From positions 118,347-182,346 of the forward strand of contig NZ_CAJZAI010000010.1 of NCBI RefSeq assembly GCF_914271435.1: 64,000 nucleotides of DNA, read 5' to 3'. The position numbers were made by a program, and so were the translations under genes. Under the pieces are notes generated by a model, which had not been told where the DNA came from, did no database searches, and was given only the letters and a program-made list of their open reading frames with translations. Source of the stretch: Cupriavidus laharis. GTDB taxonomy: Bacteria; Pseudomonadota; Gammaproteobacteria; Burkholderiales; Burkholderiaceae. This document shows, in pieces, positions 10,698 through 18,561 of the stretch (position 1 is the stretch's first letter; each line of letters begins with the position of its first letter).

Positions 10698-10739
10698 CCG
10701 GTTTGCGCCCTGGTCAGCCGCGCGGCAGCGCCGGCCTCC

Positions 10740-11642
10740 TTATCCGTTGAACACCGGCAGGTTGCCGATTTCTTCCTTCAGGAACGCAATCAGCGCCCGC
10801 GTCGCCATGGTCGGGTGGCGGTTCGGCGTGGTGATGACGTAGAGGCTGCTGCCCAACCCTTCGGGTTTCCAGTCGCTCAGCACGGGCACGAGACGGCCCT
10901 CCCGCATTTCCTCCCAGCCCATGTAGCGTGGCAGCAGGCTGATGCCGTGGCCCTCCAGCACCGCCTGCAGCAAGAAACGGAAGTGCTCGGATTGCAGATG
11001 CGGCGCCAATTCCACTTCCTCGCGCTGGCCGTCGCGATTGAGGGCCAGCACGAAGCGCGATCCATAGGGCGGGCAAAGGAAGTGGCAGCGCGCCAGGTCG
11101 GCCGGCATGCGCGGCGGCGCCACGCGTTCCAGGTACGCGGGCGAGGCGCAGAGCTGCCAGTCGATCGGGCAGATCTCGCGCGCAACATGGTCCAGCGGCG
11201 GCGCGGAGGTCACGCGCAGCGCCACGTCGATTTCGGACGCGATCAGGTCGACCACGCGGTTCGCGAAGAACACGCGCAGCGTGATCCCGGGGTACCGCTG
11301 CGCGAACTGCAGCAGCAGCGGTGCGACGAACGCATCGCCCAGGCCCGTGGGCATGCTCACGCGCACGTGGCCGTGCAGCGTCTTGCCCAGGCTGTCGATC
11401 TCGGCCTGCGCCGATGCCACCTCCTGCAGGATGCGCAGGCCGTGCTGGTAGAGCGCCTGGCCCGGCTCGGTCATCTCCAGCCGGCGCGTGGTCCGGCGCA
11501 GGAGCTGGGCGCCGGCCTGCTGTTCGAGCTCTCGCAACTGGCGGCTTACCTGCGAGCGCGTGACACCGCGCCGCCGGCCGGCTTCGGCGAGGTTGCCGGC
11601 ATCGACGATGTCGACAAAGGCTTCGATCAGGTTCAGGTCCAT
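10740..11642 (-). CDS. LysR family transcriptional regulator
   Basis: 300 residues, the usual LysR length. The N-terminal helix-turn-helix is MDLNLIEAFVDIVDAGNLAEAGRRRGV...RSQVSRQLRELEQQAGAQLL (residues 1-60, given here in parts), followed by a periplasmic-binding-like effector domain. It is divergent from the acyl-CoA synthetase gene, 127 bases apart, which is the usual arrangement for a LysR protein controlling its neighbour. The effector is unknown; an acyl or aromatic acid or its CoA ester would fit the context (inference). Confidence 0.88.
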   Translation of the reverse strand: MDLNLIEAFVDIVDAGNLAEAGRRRGVTRSQVSRQLRELEQQAGAQLLRRTTRRLEMTEPGQALYQHGLRILQEVASAQAEIDSLGKTLHGHVRVSMPTGLGDAFVAPLLLQFAQRYPGITLRVFFANRVVDLIASEIDVALRVTSAPPLDHVAREICPIDWQLCASPAYLERVAPPRMPADLARCHFLCPPYGSRFVLALNRDGQREEVELAPHLQSEHFRFLLQAVLEGHGISLLPRYMGWEEMREGRLVPVLSDWKPEGLGSSLYVITTPNRHPTMATRALIAFLKEEIGNLPVFNG

Positions 11643-11769
11643 CCGGGATTGCCTGCAGGATTGTCACGTCTGGCGCAACATTGTGATTCCGGTGGAGTGA
11701 ATTGTCGATGCCAGGGTACGCGGCTACAGTGGAACGCTGCCAAATCAGGACAAGCACAGGAGACTACCG

Positions 11770-13269
11770 ATGGCCACAGACCTCTGGTTCGAAGACATGC
11801 ACCGCGGCGGCGCCGAATTGCTCGACCGTGGCGCCCGCCTCGCCGGCGGCCTGCGCGTTATGGGCCTGCAGGAAGGCGACGTGATGGCGGTCTTGCTGCG
11901 CAATGACCCGGTCTACGTCGACGTCGTCCACGCGTGCCGCATTGCCGGCATCTATTACTGCCCGATCAACTGGCACTTCACCGCCGAGGAAGTGCGCTTC
12001 CTGCTGGCCGACAGCGGCGCGAAGGCGCTGATCGTGCATGCCGGCCTGCTGGCAGCGGTGCGCGACGCCGTGCCGGCCGGCGTCACCGTGCTGGAGGTAG
12101 CCGATGGAACGCAAGCGTCGGGTAGCGCCGACTACGAAGGCTGGCTGGCGCAGCAGGCGCCGTACGACGGCCCCTGCGTGGCACCGCGCGGCCACATGGC
12201 CTACACATCCGGCACTACCGGCCGTCCCAAGGGCGTGCTGCGCGACGCAGTGCCGCTGGACCAGCTCGAGGACCAGATCGCGCGCTCGCGTTCGGTGGTG
12301 CGGCAGGTGTACGGCATCGTCCCTGGCTGCCGTGCGTTGATGTCAGCGCCGCTGTACCACAGCGCGCCCGGTTCGTTCATCCAGAACGCGCTGCAGATGG
12401 CGGAGCGCCTCGTGCTCACGCCGCGCTTCGATGCCGAGCAGGTGCTGGCGCTGGTGGAGAAGCACCGCATCGACGTGCTCTACCTCGTGCCGATCATGTA
12501 TGTGCGCCTGCTCAAGCTGGCACCCGAGGTACGCGCGCGCTACGACCTGTCGTCGATCCGCTTCGTTGCCTCGACCGGCTCGCCGTGCGCGCCGGACGTC
12601 AAGCGCGCGATGCTGGAATGGCTGGGCCCGGTCATCCATGAAACGTATGCGTCCAGCGAGGCCGGCATGATCACCGTGGCCACGCCCGCCGACGCCGCGG
12701 CCCGCCCGGGCACCGCAGGCAAGCCGGTGGACGACGCGCAGCTTCGCATCCTCGACGAAGACGGCAACCCATGCGCGCCGGGCGAGGTCGGCCTGGTCTA
12801 TGTACGCCAGCCGGCCTACCCAGACTTCACTTACCGCAACAACGACGCCGCGCGCCGTGCCATCGACCGTGATGGCCTGGTGACGCTCGGCGACATGGGC
12901 TATGTCGATGCCGACGGCTACCTGTTCATCTGCGACCGCGCGTCCGACATGGTGATCTCGGGCGGCGTGAACATCTACCCGGCCGAGATCGAGCACGAAC
13001 TGGTGCGCTACCCGGGTGTGGCCGACTGCGTGGTGTTCGGCGTGCCCGACGACGAGTACGGCGAGCGGCTGCTGGCCATGGTGCAGCCGATGCCCGACGC
13101 GGCGATCCACGAGGAAGACGTGATCGACTGGCTGCGCCAGCGCCTGTCCGGCTTCAAGGTGCCGCGCAGCATCGTGATCGAGCCGCAGTTGCCACGCGAT
13201 GAAACCGGCAAGCTGGCCAAGCGCCGGCTGCGTGACCGCTATTGGGAGGGGCGGCAGCGGCGCGTCTGA
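11770..13269 (+). CDS. AMP-dependent acyl-CoA synthetase
   Basis: Cytosolic acid-CoA ligase of the ANL superfamily, 499 residues: carboxylic acid + ATP + CoA gives acyl-CoA + AMP + PPi. The P-loop-like adenylation motif YTSGTTGRPKG is at residues 145-155. The A5-type motif ETYASSEAG comes later, and the A8 hinge with GYLFICDRASDMVISGG precedes the C-terminal domain. The catalytic Lys-containing LPRDETGKLAKRRLRD is near the C-terminus. Start at 11770 follows AGGAGA. The substrate is not identifiable; the sequence resembles the broad FadD/DltA-like acyl-CoA synthetases. Likely under control of the divergent LysR regulator. Confidence 0.88.
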   Translation: MATDLWFEDMHRGGAELLDRGARLAGGLRVMGLQEGDVMAVLLRNDPVYVDVVHACRIAGIYYCPINWHFTAEEVRFLLADSGAKALIVHAGLLAAVRDAVPAGVTVLEVADGTQASGSADYEGWLAQQAPYDGPCVAPRGHMAYTSGTTGRPKGVLRDAVPLDQLEDQIARSRSVVRQVYGIVPGCRALMSAPLYHSAPGSFIQNALQMAERLVLTPRFDAEQVLALVEKHRIDVLYLVPIMYVRLLKLAPEVRARYDLSSIRFVASTGSPCAPDVKRAMLEWLGPVIHETYASSEAGMITVATPADAAARPGTAGKPVDDAQLRILDEDGNPCAPGEVGLVYVRQPAYPDFTYRNNDAARRAIDRDGLVTLGDMGYVDADGYLFICDRASDMVISGGVNIYPAEIEHELVRYPGVADCVVFGVPDDEYGERLLAMVQPMPDAAIHEEDVIDWLRQRLSGFKVPRSIVIEPQLPRDETGKLAKRRLRDRYWEGRQRRV

Positions 13270-13373
13270 GGCAGGCGCGCAGCACTGTCGGACGATCCAC
13301 GTAGCGCTCATCCATGCACGGAAGGCATGGGGCAGATATGGCCGATAACCGGCGCGCAGCGGCGGCGCGCGGC

Positions 13374-13403
13374 TTGACCGGCGTATAGTGCGGGGACGTA
13401 CAG
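13374..13403 (+). promoter_or_regulatory. Candidate sigma70 promoter for the CLC gene
   Basis: TTGACC (13374-13379) and GTACAG (13398-13403) are separated by 18 bases, ending about 53 bases before the CLC start. An alternative -10, TATAGT, lies just downstream of the -35 box at too short a distance. The -35 is good and the -10 weak. Confidence 0.3.
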
Positions 13404-13456
13404 GCACATGCGCCCGATAGCCCGGCGCAAAATGCCTTCGCTATGCCTCGCTTGTC

Positions 13457-14953
13457 ATGATTGATCGCGCCCCCTCCGACCCAGCCGAACCGTCCTCCGG
13501 CGCTGACCGCGCCGAACCTCCCCACACAGATTCTCCGGACACCGGGCCGGATCGCGCAGCCGAGCGCGAGGAAGCGCGCCTGGCCGAAGCCATCAGCCGT
13601 CACGCCCGCCTCGCCGCTTGGCGCAAGTCGCGCCAGGCGGGGCGCATCTCGCGCACCACGCTGCGCTATGCCGTCTTCATGTGCGGCGCCGGCTGCGTGG
13701 CGCTGTTCTCGCTCGTGTTCGCGTGGATCGCCGAACTGGCGCTGCGCTGGAACCATCACCTGACGCAGGCCACGCCGTGGATCGCGTTCGTGATGCTGCC
13801 GTTCGGGCTGGCCGCGCTGCGCTGGCTGACCATCCGGCTCGCGCCGCAGGCGCGCGGCAGCGGCATACCGCAGGTGATCGCCGCCGTCACGCTGCCGCCT
13901 TCGGGCCAGGCGCAGACGATGCTGGTGTCGTTCCGCCAGTCGATGTGGAAGGTGGTGCTGACCGCCGCCGGCCTGCTTGCCGGGGCTTCGGTCGGGCGCG
14001 AGGGGCCGTCGGTGCAAGTCGGCGCCGCAGCCATGCTGGCCTGGGGCCACTGGTGCCACGAGAAGCTGCGCTTTCGCATCGGCTTCCATCCGAACGCGCT
14101 GATCGCGGCCGGTGCCGCGGGCGGTCTCGCGGCGGCCTTCAACACACCGCTGGCCGGCGTGGTGTTCGCCATCGAGGAACTCGGCCGCGGCACGGCCGTG
14201 CGATGGGACCGGCTGGTGCTGTCGGGCGTGCTGACCGCGGGTTTCCTGTCGCTGGCGCTGCTTGGCAATAACCCTTATTTTGCCGTCAAGGTACCCATGC
14301 TGGTGCTGCATGATGCATGGGGGCCCGTATTGCTGTGCGCGGTGGTGAACGGCGTGCTCGGCGGCTTGTTCGCAAAGGCGCTGATCGGCGGCGTGCCAGG
14401 TCTGTTGCCGCCGCGCTGGCGCCACTGGCCGGCCACGCACCCGGTGCAGGTGGCCTTTGCGTGCGGCCTCGTGGTGGCCGCGCTCGGCTGGGCGACCAGC
14501 GGGGCGACGTTCGGCACGGGCTACGAACAGGCCTCGGCGCTGATCAACGGCGAACCGCACTCGACGCTTTGGTTCGGCCTGGCCAAGCTGGTGGCCACGG
14601 TGGTGTCGTACTTTGCTGGCATCCCGGGCGGCATCTTCACGCCGGCACTGGCCATCGGCGCCGGCATCGGCGAGAACGTGGCGCAATTTATCCCGGGCAT
14701 GCACGAGCCGCGCGTGCTGGCGCTGGTCGCGATGGCCGCGTTCCTGGCGGCGGCCACGCAGGCGCCCATCACCGCCAGCGTGATCGTCATGGAGATGACG
14801 CGCACGCAAGACCTGACGATTTACCTGCTGGCGGCGTCGCTGCTGGCCTCGTTCATCTCGCGGCAGTTCTCGCCTCATCCGTTCTACCATCACGTGGGCC
14901 ATGTCTTCCGGCGCGAGGCGCAGGCCCTGGTACGCAAGGCACCGGCAGGCTGA
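13457..14953 (+). CDS. CLC family chloride channel / Cl-/H+ antiporter
   Basis: Integral membrane protein, 498 residues. The ion-selectivity motifs are all present: GSGIP at residues 134-138, GREGP at 180-184 with the gating Glu at 182, IEEL at 239-242 whose second Glu corresponds to the internal proton glutamate of exchangers, and GIPGGIFTPALAIGAGIG towards the C-terminus. Retention of both glutamates points to an antiporter rather than a channel. A roughly 70-residue charged cytosolic N-terminus precedes the first helix; there are no C-terminal CBS domains. The exchanged anion is probably chloride, but fluoride or nitrate types cannot be excluded by eye. Confidence 0.9.
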   Translation: MIDRAPSDPAEPSSGADRAEPPHTDSPDTGPDRAAEREEARLAEAISRHARLAAWRKSRQAGRISRTTLRYAVFMCGAGCVALFSLVFAWIAELALRWNHHLTQATPWIAFVMLPFGLAALRWLTIRLAPQARGSGIPQVIAAVTLPPSGQAQTMLVSFRQSMWKVVLTAAGLLAGASVGREGPSVQVGAAAMLAWGHWCHEKLRFRIGFHPNALIAAGAAGGLAAAFNTPLAGVVFAIEELGRGTAVRWDRLVLSGVLTAGFLSLALLGNNPYFAVKVPMLVLHDAWGPVLLCAVVNGVLGGLFAKALIGGVPGLLPPRWRHWPATHPVQVAFACGLVVAALGWATSGATFGTGYEQASALINGEPHSTLWFGLAKLVATVVSYFAGIPGGIFTPALAIGAGIGENVAQFIPGMHEPRVLALVAMAAFLAAATQAPITASVIVMEMTRTQDLTIYLLAASLLASFISRQFSPHPFYHHVGHVFRREAQALVRKAPAG

Positions 14954-15050
14954 CTTCCACTGGTTATGTGCGCTGCACTTGCTGGCGTGGGTACTGGTGC
15001 CGGCCACGCTGGCAGCGTTTGCCAATGCGTTGCTGCGAATGGCAGGATGA
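14901..15050 (+). CDS. Possible small membrane protein overlapping the CLC gene end
   Basis: A 49-codon frame in the +1 frame relative to the CLC gene. It starts with an ATG at 14901 inside the CLC 3' end and runs 97 bases past the CLC stop. The predicted peptide has an Arg-rich N-terminus (SSGARRRPWYARHRQ) and one hydrophobic segment (WLCALHLLAWVLVPATLAAF) near residues 21-40, as in small inner-membrane proteins. There is no clear Shine-Dalgarno site and no recognised homologue, and GC-rich DNA produces such frames by chance. Reported as a candidate only. Confidence 0.18.
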   Translation: MSSGARRRPWYARHRQADFHWLCALHLLAWVLVPATLAAFANALLRMAG

Positions 15051-15133
15051 GCGCACTTTGCGGCGGGTGATGTGCGCAACAGGCCATGCCGGAGGTGCGC
15101 GATGCAGCCCGCCGGAACATCCCGCCCGCCGCA

Positions 15134-15154
15134 GGCTCCAACAGGAGCCTTTTT
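15134..15154 (+). terminator. Intrinsic terminator just before the next gene's ribosome site
   Basis: GGCTCC (15134-15139), loop AACA, GGAGCC (15144-15149) and five T (15150-15154). It ends the CLC transcript but sits only 14 bases before the TTG start of the following gene, whose GAGGAG site (15155-15160) begins at the end of the T-tract. It could therefore also act as an attenuator. Confidence 0.6.
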
Positions 15155-15168
15155 GAGGAGTCTGGATT

Positions 15169-15888
15169 TTGAAATTTCCCGTTGCCGGGCTGGCTGCCGC
15201 CGGCCTGATCGGCGCCGCCACGAGCGCCTTTGCCGCTCCGGCGGCCCCCGCCGCCGCCTCTGCCGTTCCTCCCGCCGCTGCACCAAAGGCTGCGCCTGCC
15301 GGTGACAGTGCGCTGTCACCGATGCTGAAGCTGCTGGAAATCGGCAATCCGCTGCCCGCGCTGCCTGACTGTGCCGACAAGCGCACGCCAGATGGCCGCG
15401 ACGTAACCGCTTTCTGCGTCGAGGTGAAGGGCGACGGCATCATGCGCCAGGTCGGCCTGCCGCGCGACAAGCGCCCGGCCTTCATGGACGGCGTGCATGT
15501 GGTGGCCTTCGTCGACCGGAACGCGCTGGTCGGCGTGATCGTGCCGACGGCGGGCGCCAATTCGCAGCAGGCCGCGCTCGACAGCGTGAATGCCCTGTAC
15601 GGCAAGCCGTTCCGCCAGGAGCAGGAGGACATGCGCGACAAGGCCGGCAATACGGTCAAGACCATCCACGCGGGCTGGATGCAAAAGCCGCTGACGGTCG
15701 AGCTGTACGCCATGCCGGAAGACCCGAACACCGGCACCATCGAAATGCTGCTGCCCCGCGCCCGCACGCTGATGGCGGACAAGGACGCGCAGGTGGCCCA
15801 GCAACTGGCGCCCGCATCGGCGCCCGCCGCCGCACCGAGCAAGGAGAAGAAGCCGGCGCCCAAGCCCGTCAAGCCGGGCAGCTGGTAG
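15169..15888 (+). CDS. Conserved-looking periplasmic protein, unknown function
   Basis: 239 residues from a TTG start at 15169, supported by GAGGAG eight bases upstream and by a signal peptide that begins right there (KFPVAGLAAAGLIGAATSAFA, about residues 2-22). The mature part opens with an Ala/Pro-rich linker. A compact domain follows (about 50-210) with DCADKRTPDGRDVTAFC, two Cys that may pair, and a Lys/Pro-rich tail. No family is recognised. An intrinsic terminator lies between its presumed leader and its ribosome site, so it needs read-through or a promoter very close to the start. Confidence 0.75.
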   Translation: MKFPVAGLAAAGLIGAATSAFAAPAAPAAASAVPPAAAPKAAPAGDSALSPMLKLLEIGNPLPALPDCADKRTPDGRDVTAFCVEVKGDGIMRQVGLPRDKRPAFMDGVHVVAFVDRNALVGVIVPTAGANSQQAALDSVNALYGKPFRQEQEDMRDKAGNTVKTIHAGWMQKPLTVELYAMPEDPNTGTIEMLLPRARTLMADKDAQVAQQLAPASAPAAAPSKEKKPAPKPVKPGSW

Positions 15889-15930
15889 CGCCTGGCCTGA
15901 TCCCTGCCTGATGCCGGCCCCGGCGCCGGC

Positions 15931-16740
15931 TCAGATGCCGTCCATCACCTTGTCCAGCCCCCGCACGACGCCGCGCACGGTGTGGACCTTGCGGATTGCC
16001 AGCAGCGCGCCGGATACGTAGGGTTTGGAGCCGTCGCCGGCTTCATGCTTGAGGTGCAGGCGCTGGCCGTCGGCGCCAAAGATCACTTCCACGCCGAGCT
16101 GGTAACCGGGCAGCCGCACGGCGTGCACCTGCGTGCCGGACATGGTCGCGCCGCGCGTCTCGCGCGGGCCGTTGACCTGATCCACCGGCACCGCCTGCTG
16201 CGCGGCCTTGATCTCCCCCAGACGGAACGCCAGCTCGCGCACCGTGCCCGATGGCACATCGACCTTGCCGGCCTTGGCATAGTCGATGATCTCCCAGTGC
16301 TCCAGGTGGCGCGCGGCCATTTCCGCGAACTTCTGCAGCAGCACCACGGTAATGGCGAAGTTGCCGCACGCCAGCACGCCGCGCCCGGCCTTGCGCGCGG
16401 CGGCGTCGATCTCCGCATAGTCCTCATCGGTCAGGCCCGACGTGCCGACCACTACGTGCGCGCCATGCGCCAGCGCCTGCAGGATGTTGTGCTTGGCAAT
16501 GGCCGGCTTGGTGTATTCCACGTAGACGTCGTAGGGCGTGCTGCCCAGCGCCTCGATGCTGGCCGCCGCCACGCCGGGGGTATCGGGATGGCCGGTAAGT
16601 TGCGCCAGCGGCTGTCCCGCCGCGCCGCGCGACAGGCCCGCCACCAGCGTCATGTCGGGCGCGTGCGCCACGCCGCGCGCCAGTTCGCCGCCGGCCCAGC
16701 CGGTTACGCCGCCCACGGCGACACGGATCGGATTGCTCAT
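15931..16740 (-). CDS. DapB-like dihydrodipicolinate reductase paralogue with altered active site
   Basis: 269 residues with the DapB fold pattern: N-terminal Rossmann loop GGVTGWAG (10-17), VVVGTSGL (97-103) and the substrate-loop end KVDVPSGT (159-166). In true DapB the segment before this reads with a His-His-Arg-His-Lys cluster; here it is AKAGK (155-159), so only the Lys is kept and the catalytic histidines are gone. It is preceded by an Lrp/AsnC gene 48 bases upstream in the same direction and lies opposite lysine-catabolic enzymes. It is therefore unlikely to be the biosynthetic DapB. A role on a related cyclic imine such as piperideine carboxylate is an inference from context. Confidence 0.75.
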   Translation of the reverse strand: MSNPIRVAVGGVTGWAGGELARGVAHAPDMTLVAGLSRGAAGQPLAQLTGHPDTPGVAAASIEALGSTPYDVYVEYTKPAIAKHNILQALAHGAHVVVGTSGLTDEDYAEIDAAARKAGRGVLACGNFAITVVLLQKFAEMAARHLEHWEIIDYAKAGKVDVPSGTVRELAFRLGEIKAAQQAVPVDQVNGPRETRGATMSGTQVHAVRLPGYQLGVEVIFGADGQRLHLKHEAGDGSKPYVSGALLAIRKVHTVRGVVRGLDKVMDGI

Positions 16741-16788
16741 CGTCTTTTTCTCCCGTTGCGGTGATTGCTGTTCGGGGAGGATACCGCG

Positions 16789-17247
16789 CTAACCGGTTGC
16801 GCGCCGCCGGTCGATCTTGCGCGCCAGCACGATGGATGTGGTGGTGTGGTTCACCCCGTCCAGCATACCGATCTCGTCGAGCAGCTGGTCGAGCCGCGCA
16901 TGGGTGTCGCAGCGGATGACCGCCATGTAGTCGACCGGGCCGCTGACCGAACTCAGCTCCTCGATCTCCGGCAGGCGCTGCAGTGCCCGCACGATGGCCG
17001 GGCCGGCCTTGGGCTGCACCGACAGCCCGCAGAAGGCCTGGATCGCGTTGTCGCCCATTTCGCGGCCCAGCCGCACGCCGTACCCGGCGATCACGCCCAG
17101 CCGTTCCAGCCGCGCGATGCGCGCCACCACCGTGGTGCGCGCGATGCCCAGATGGCGGGCCAGGTTGGCGGCACTTTCGCGTGCATTGGCCTGTAGCAGC
17201 GACAGGAGGTGGCGGTCGGTCTGGTCGAGCTTGTCGGGTTCTGCCAT
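16789..17247 (-). CDS. Lrp/AsnC family transcriptional regulator
   Basis: 152 residues: N-terminal helix-turn-helix (LDQTDRHLLSLLQANARESAANLARHLGIARTTVVARIARL in residues 6-48, quoted only as a region) and a C-terminal RAM ligand-binding domain (about 65-145) with VSGPVDYMAVI. Such regulators form octamers and sense amino acids. It is transcribed away from the lysine 6-dehydrogenase-like gene and towards the DapB-like gene. Three 21-bp-phased repeats begin one base upstream of its start codon, so it very likely controls this divergent cluster and itself, with lysine or a breakdown product as the probable effector (inference). Confidence 0.9.
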   Translation of the reverse strand: MAEPDKLDQTDRHLLSLLQANARESAANLARHLGIARTTVVARIARLERLGVIAGYGVRLGREMGDNAIQAFCGLSVQPKAGPAIVRALQRLPEIEELSSVSGPVDYMAVIRCDTHARLDQLLDEIGMLDGVNHTTTSIVLARKIDRRRATG

Positions 17248-17298
17248 TTCGTCGGAATATGTTGTCGTTTCGTTCGATTATGGTGGGTATTCGTCGAA
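17248..17298. promoter_or_regulatory. Phased triple repeat, probable Lrp/AsnC-type operator
   Basis: TTCGTCGGAATATG at 17248, TTCGTTCGATTATG at 17269 and TTCGTCGAACTTG at 17290. The three copies begin exactly 21 bases apart, two helical turns, so they lie on one face of the DNA. They abut the start codon of the regulator and lie 82 bases before the divergent dehydrogenase gene. Lrp-type octamers wrap DNA over arrays with this kind of phasing. Confidence 0.6.
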
Positions 17299-17379
17299 CT
17301 TGTGCCTTCTTTCTGTTGCGCGTGCTGCCCATACTTCAGTCAGGAATGCACAAAGACAGGCTTGAAAAAGGAGGACACC

Positions 17380-18561
17380 ATGCAGCCATCCACCCTCGGC
17401 CGCGGCATGCCGCGGGACCTGACCCGGGCCAAGGGCCCCCTGCAAGTGGTGGTGCTGGGTGCCGGCAAGATCGGCCGCACCATTGCCACCATGCTTCACG
17501 ACAGCGGCGACTACCGCGTCAGCCTCGTCGACAACGATGCGCGGCGGCTCGACGGCCTGCCTCGTGCCATCACAGTACGCGCCGGCGACCCGACCGAGCC
17601 GGGCACCTGCGCCGCGCTGCTGGCGGGCGCCGATGCCGTGCTCAACGCGCTGCCGTTCCACGCCGCGGTGAGCGTAGCCACGGTGGCCGCGCGCCTGGGC
17701 GTGCACTACTTCGACCTGACCGAGGACGTGGCCGCGACCCAAGCCATCCGGCAGCTTGCCCAGAGCGCGCGCTCGGTACTGATGCCGCAGTGCGGCCTGG
17801 CGCCGGGCTTTATCGGCGTGGTCGGCAACGACCTCGCGCAGCGCTTCGTGCGCGGCGGCGGCGAGCTGCTGGACTTGCAGATGCGCGTCGGCGCGCTGCC
17901 GCGCTACCCGAGCAATGCCCTCAAGTACAACCTGACCTGGAGCACCGAAGGGCTGATTAACGAGTACTGCAACCCGTGCGAAGCCATCGTCGACGGCCGC
18001 CGCGTCGAGCTGCCGGCGCTGGAAGGGCTGGAGACCTTCGCGCTGGACGGCATCGAGTACGAGGCCTTTAATACATCAGGCGGGCTTGGCACATTGCCGG
18101 AAACGCTGGCGGGCCGTGCGCGCAATGTCGACTACAAGTCCATCCGCTACCCGGGCCACTGTGCGCTGATGAAGCTGCTGCTCAACGACCTGCGCCTGCG
18201 CGAGCGGCGCGGCTGGCTGCGCGAGATCTTCGACCGTGCCATCCCGGTGACGGAGCAGGACGTGGTCATCATCTTCGCCACCGCGACCGGCTACCCGGCC
18301 GGCGGCGAGCGTGGGCGCGGGCCACTGACACAAGCCTCGTTCTCGGCGCGCATCGGCGGCGTGGACGGACCGGCCGGGCACGTCAATGCCATCCAGCTCA
18401 CGACGGCTGCGGGCATCTGCACGGCGCTGGACATGGTGGCAAGCGGCGGGCTGCCGCAGTCGGGCTTCGTGCGGCAGGAAGCCATGCCGCTCGCCGCGTT
18501 CCTCGCCAACCGCTTCGGCCGCCACTACACGCAGCACCCGCTGCAGGAGACCACCGTATGA
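17380..18561 (+). CDS. Lysine 6-dehydrogenase-like enzyme (saccharopine dehydrogenase family)
   Basis: 393 residues from the ATG at 17380, which has a strong GGAGG site; the frame upstream is non-coding in character. Rossmann motif GAGKIG at 27-32, CGLAPGFIGVVGNDLA mid-protein, then LKYNLTWSTEGLINEY and FNTSGGLGTLPETLAG. This sequence of blocks matches the pattern I know from lysine 6-dehydrogenases (L-lysine + NAD+ to allysine / 1-piperideine-6-carboxylate) better than that from biosynthetic saccharopine reductases. The next gene, overlapping by ATGA, is an ALDH7-type dehydrogenase that would oxidise exactly this product. Substrate assignment is by similarity recalled and by context. Confidence 0.72.
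   Translation: MQPSTLGRGMPRDLTRAKGPLQVVVLGAGKIGRTIATMLHDSGDYRVSLVDNDARRLDGLPRAITVRAGDPTEPGTCAALLAGADAVLNALPFHAAVSVATVAARLGVHYFDLTEDVAATQAIRQLAQSARSVLMPQCGLAPGFIGVVGNDLAQRFVRGGGELLDLQMRVGALPRYPSNALKYNLTWSTEGLINEYCNPCEAIVDGRRVELPALEGLETFALDGIEYEAFNTSGGLGTLPETLAGRARNVDYKSIRYPGHCALMKLLLNDLRLRERRGWLREIFDRAIPVTEQDVVIIFATATGYPAGGERGRGPLTQASFSARIGGVDGPAGHVNAIQLTTAAGICTALDMVASGGLPQSGFVRQEAMPLAAFLANRFGRHYTQHPLQETTV

Larger units (their letters stand above)
10433..10739. other. Non-coding gap between HxlR and LysR genes
   Basis: About 307 bases with no convincing protein gene on either strand. It contains the presumptive HxlR promoter at the left, a plus-strand promoter-like pair near 10553-10582, and a strong plus-strand intrinsic terminator at 10663-10697. 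Both flanking genes run on the minus strand, so the plus-strand terminator does not belong to either of them. Confidence 0.6.

Noticed and set aside
13154..15319. Long minus-strand open frame of about 720 codons opposite the CLC gene
   Set aside because: Its product is an Arg/Gln/His-rich sequence with no domains, a mirror of the codon bias of the CLC gene, which has all family motifs.
15931..16740. Calling this the biosynthetic dapB
   Set aside because: The catalytic His cluster is missing, and the gene is paired with an Lrp regulator and lysine-catabolic enzymes.
17248..17298. Regular repeats considered as a CRISPR remnant
   Set aside because: Only three 10-base units at 21-bp spacing, no spacers of 30 or more bases, no cas genes; position and phasing fit an operator.
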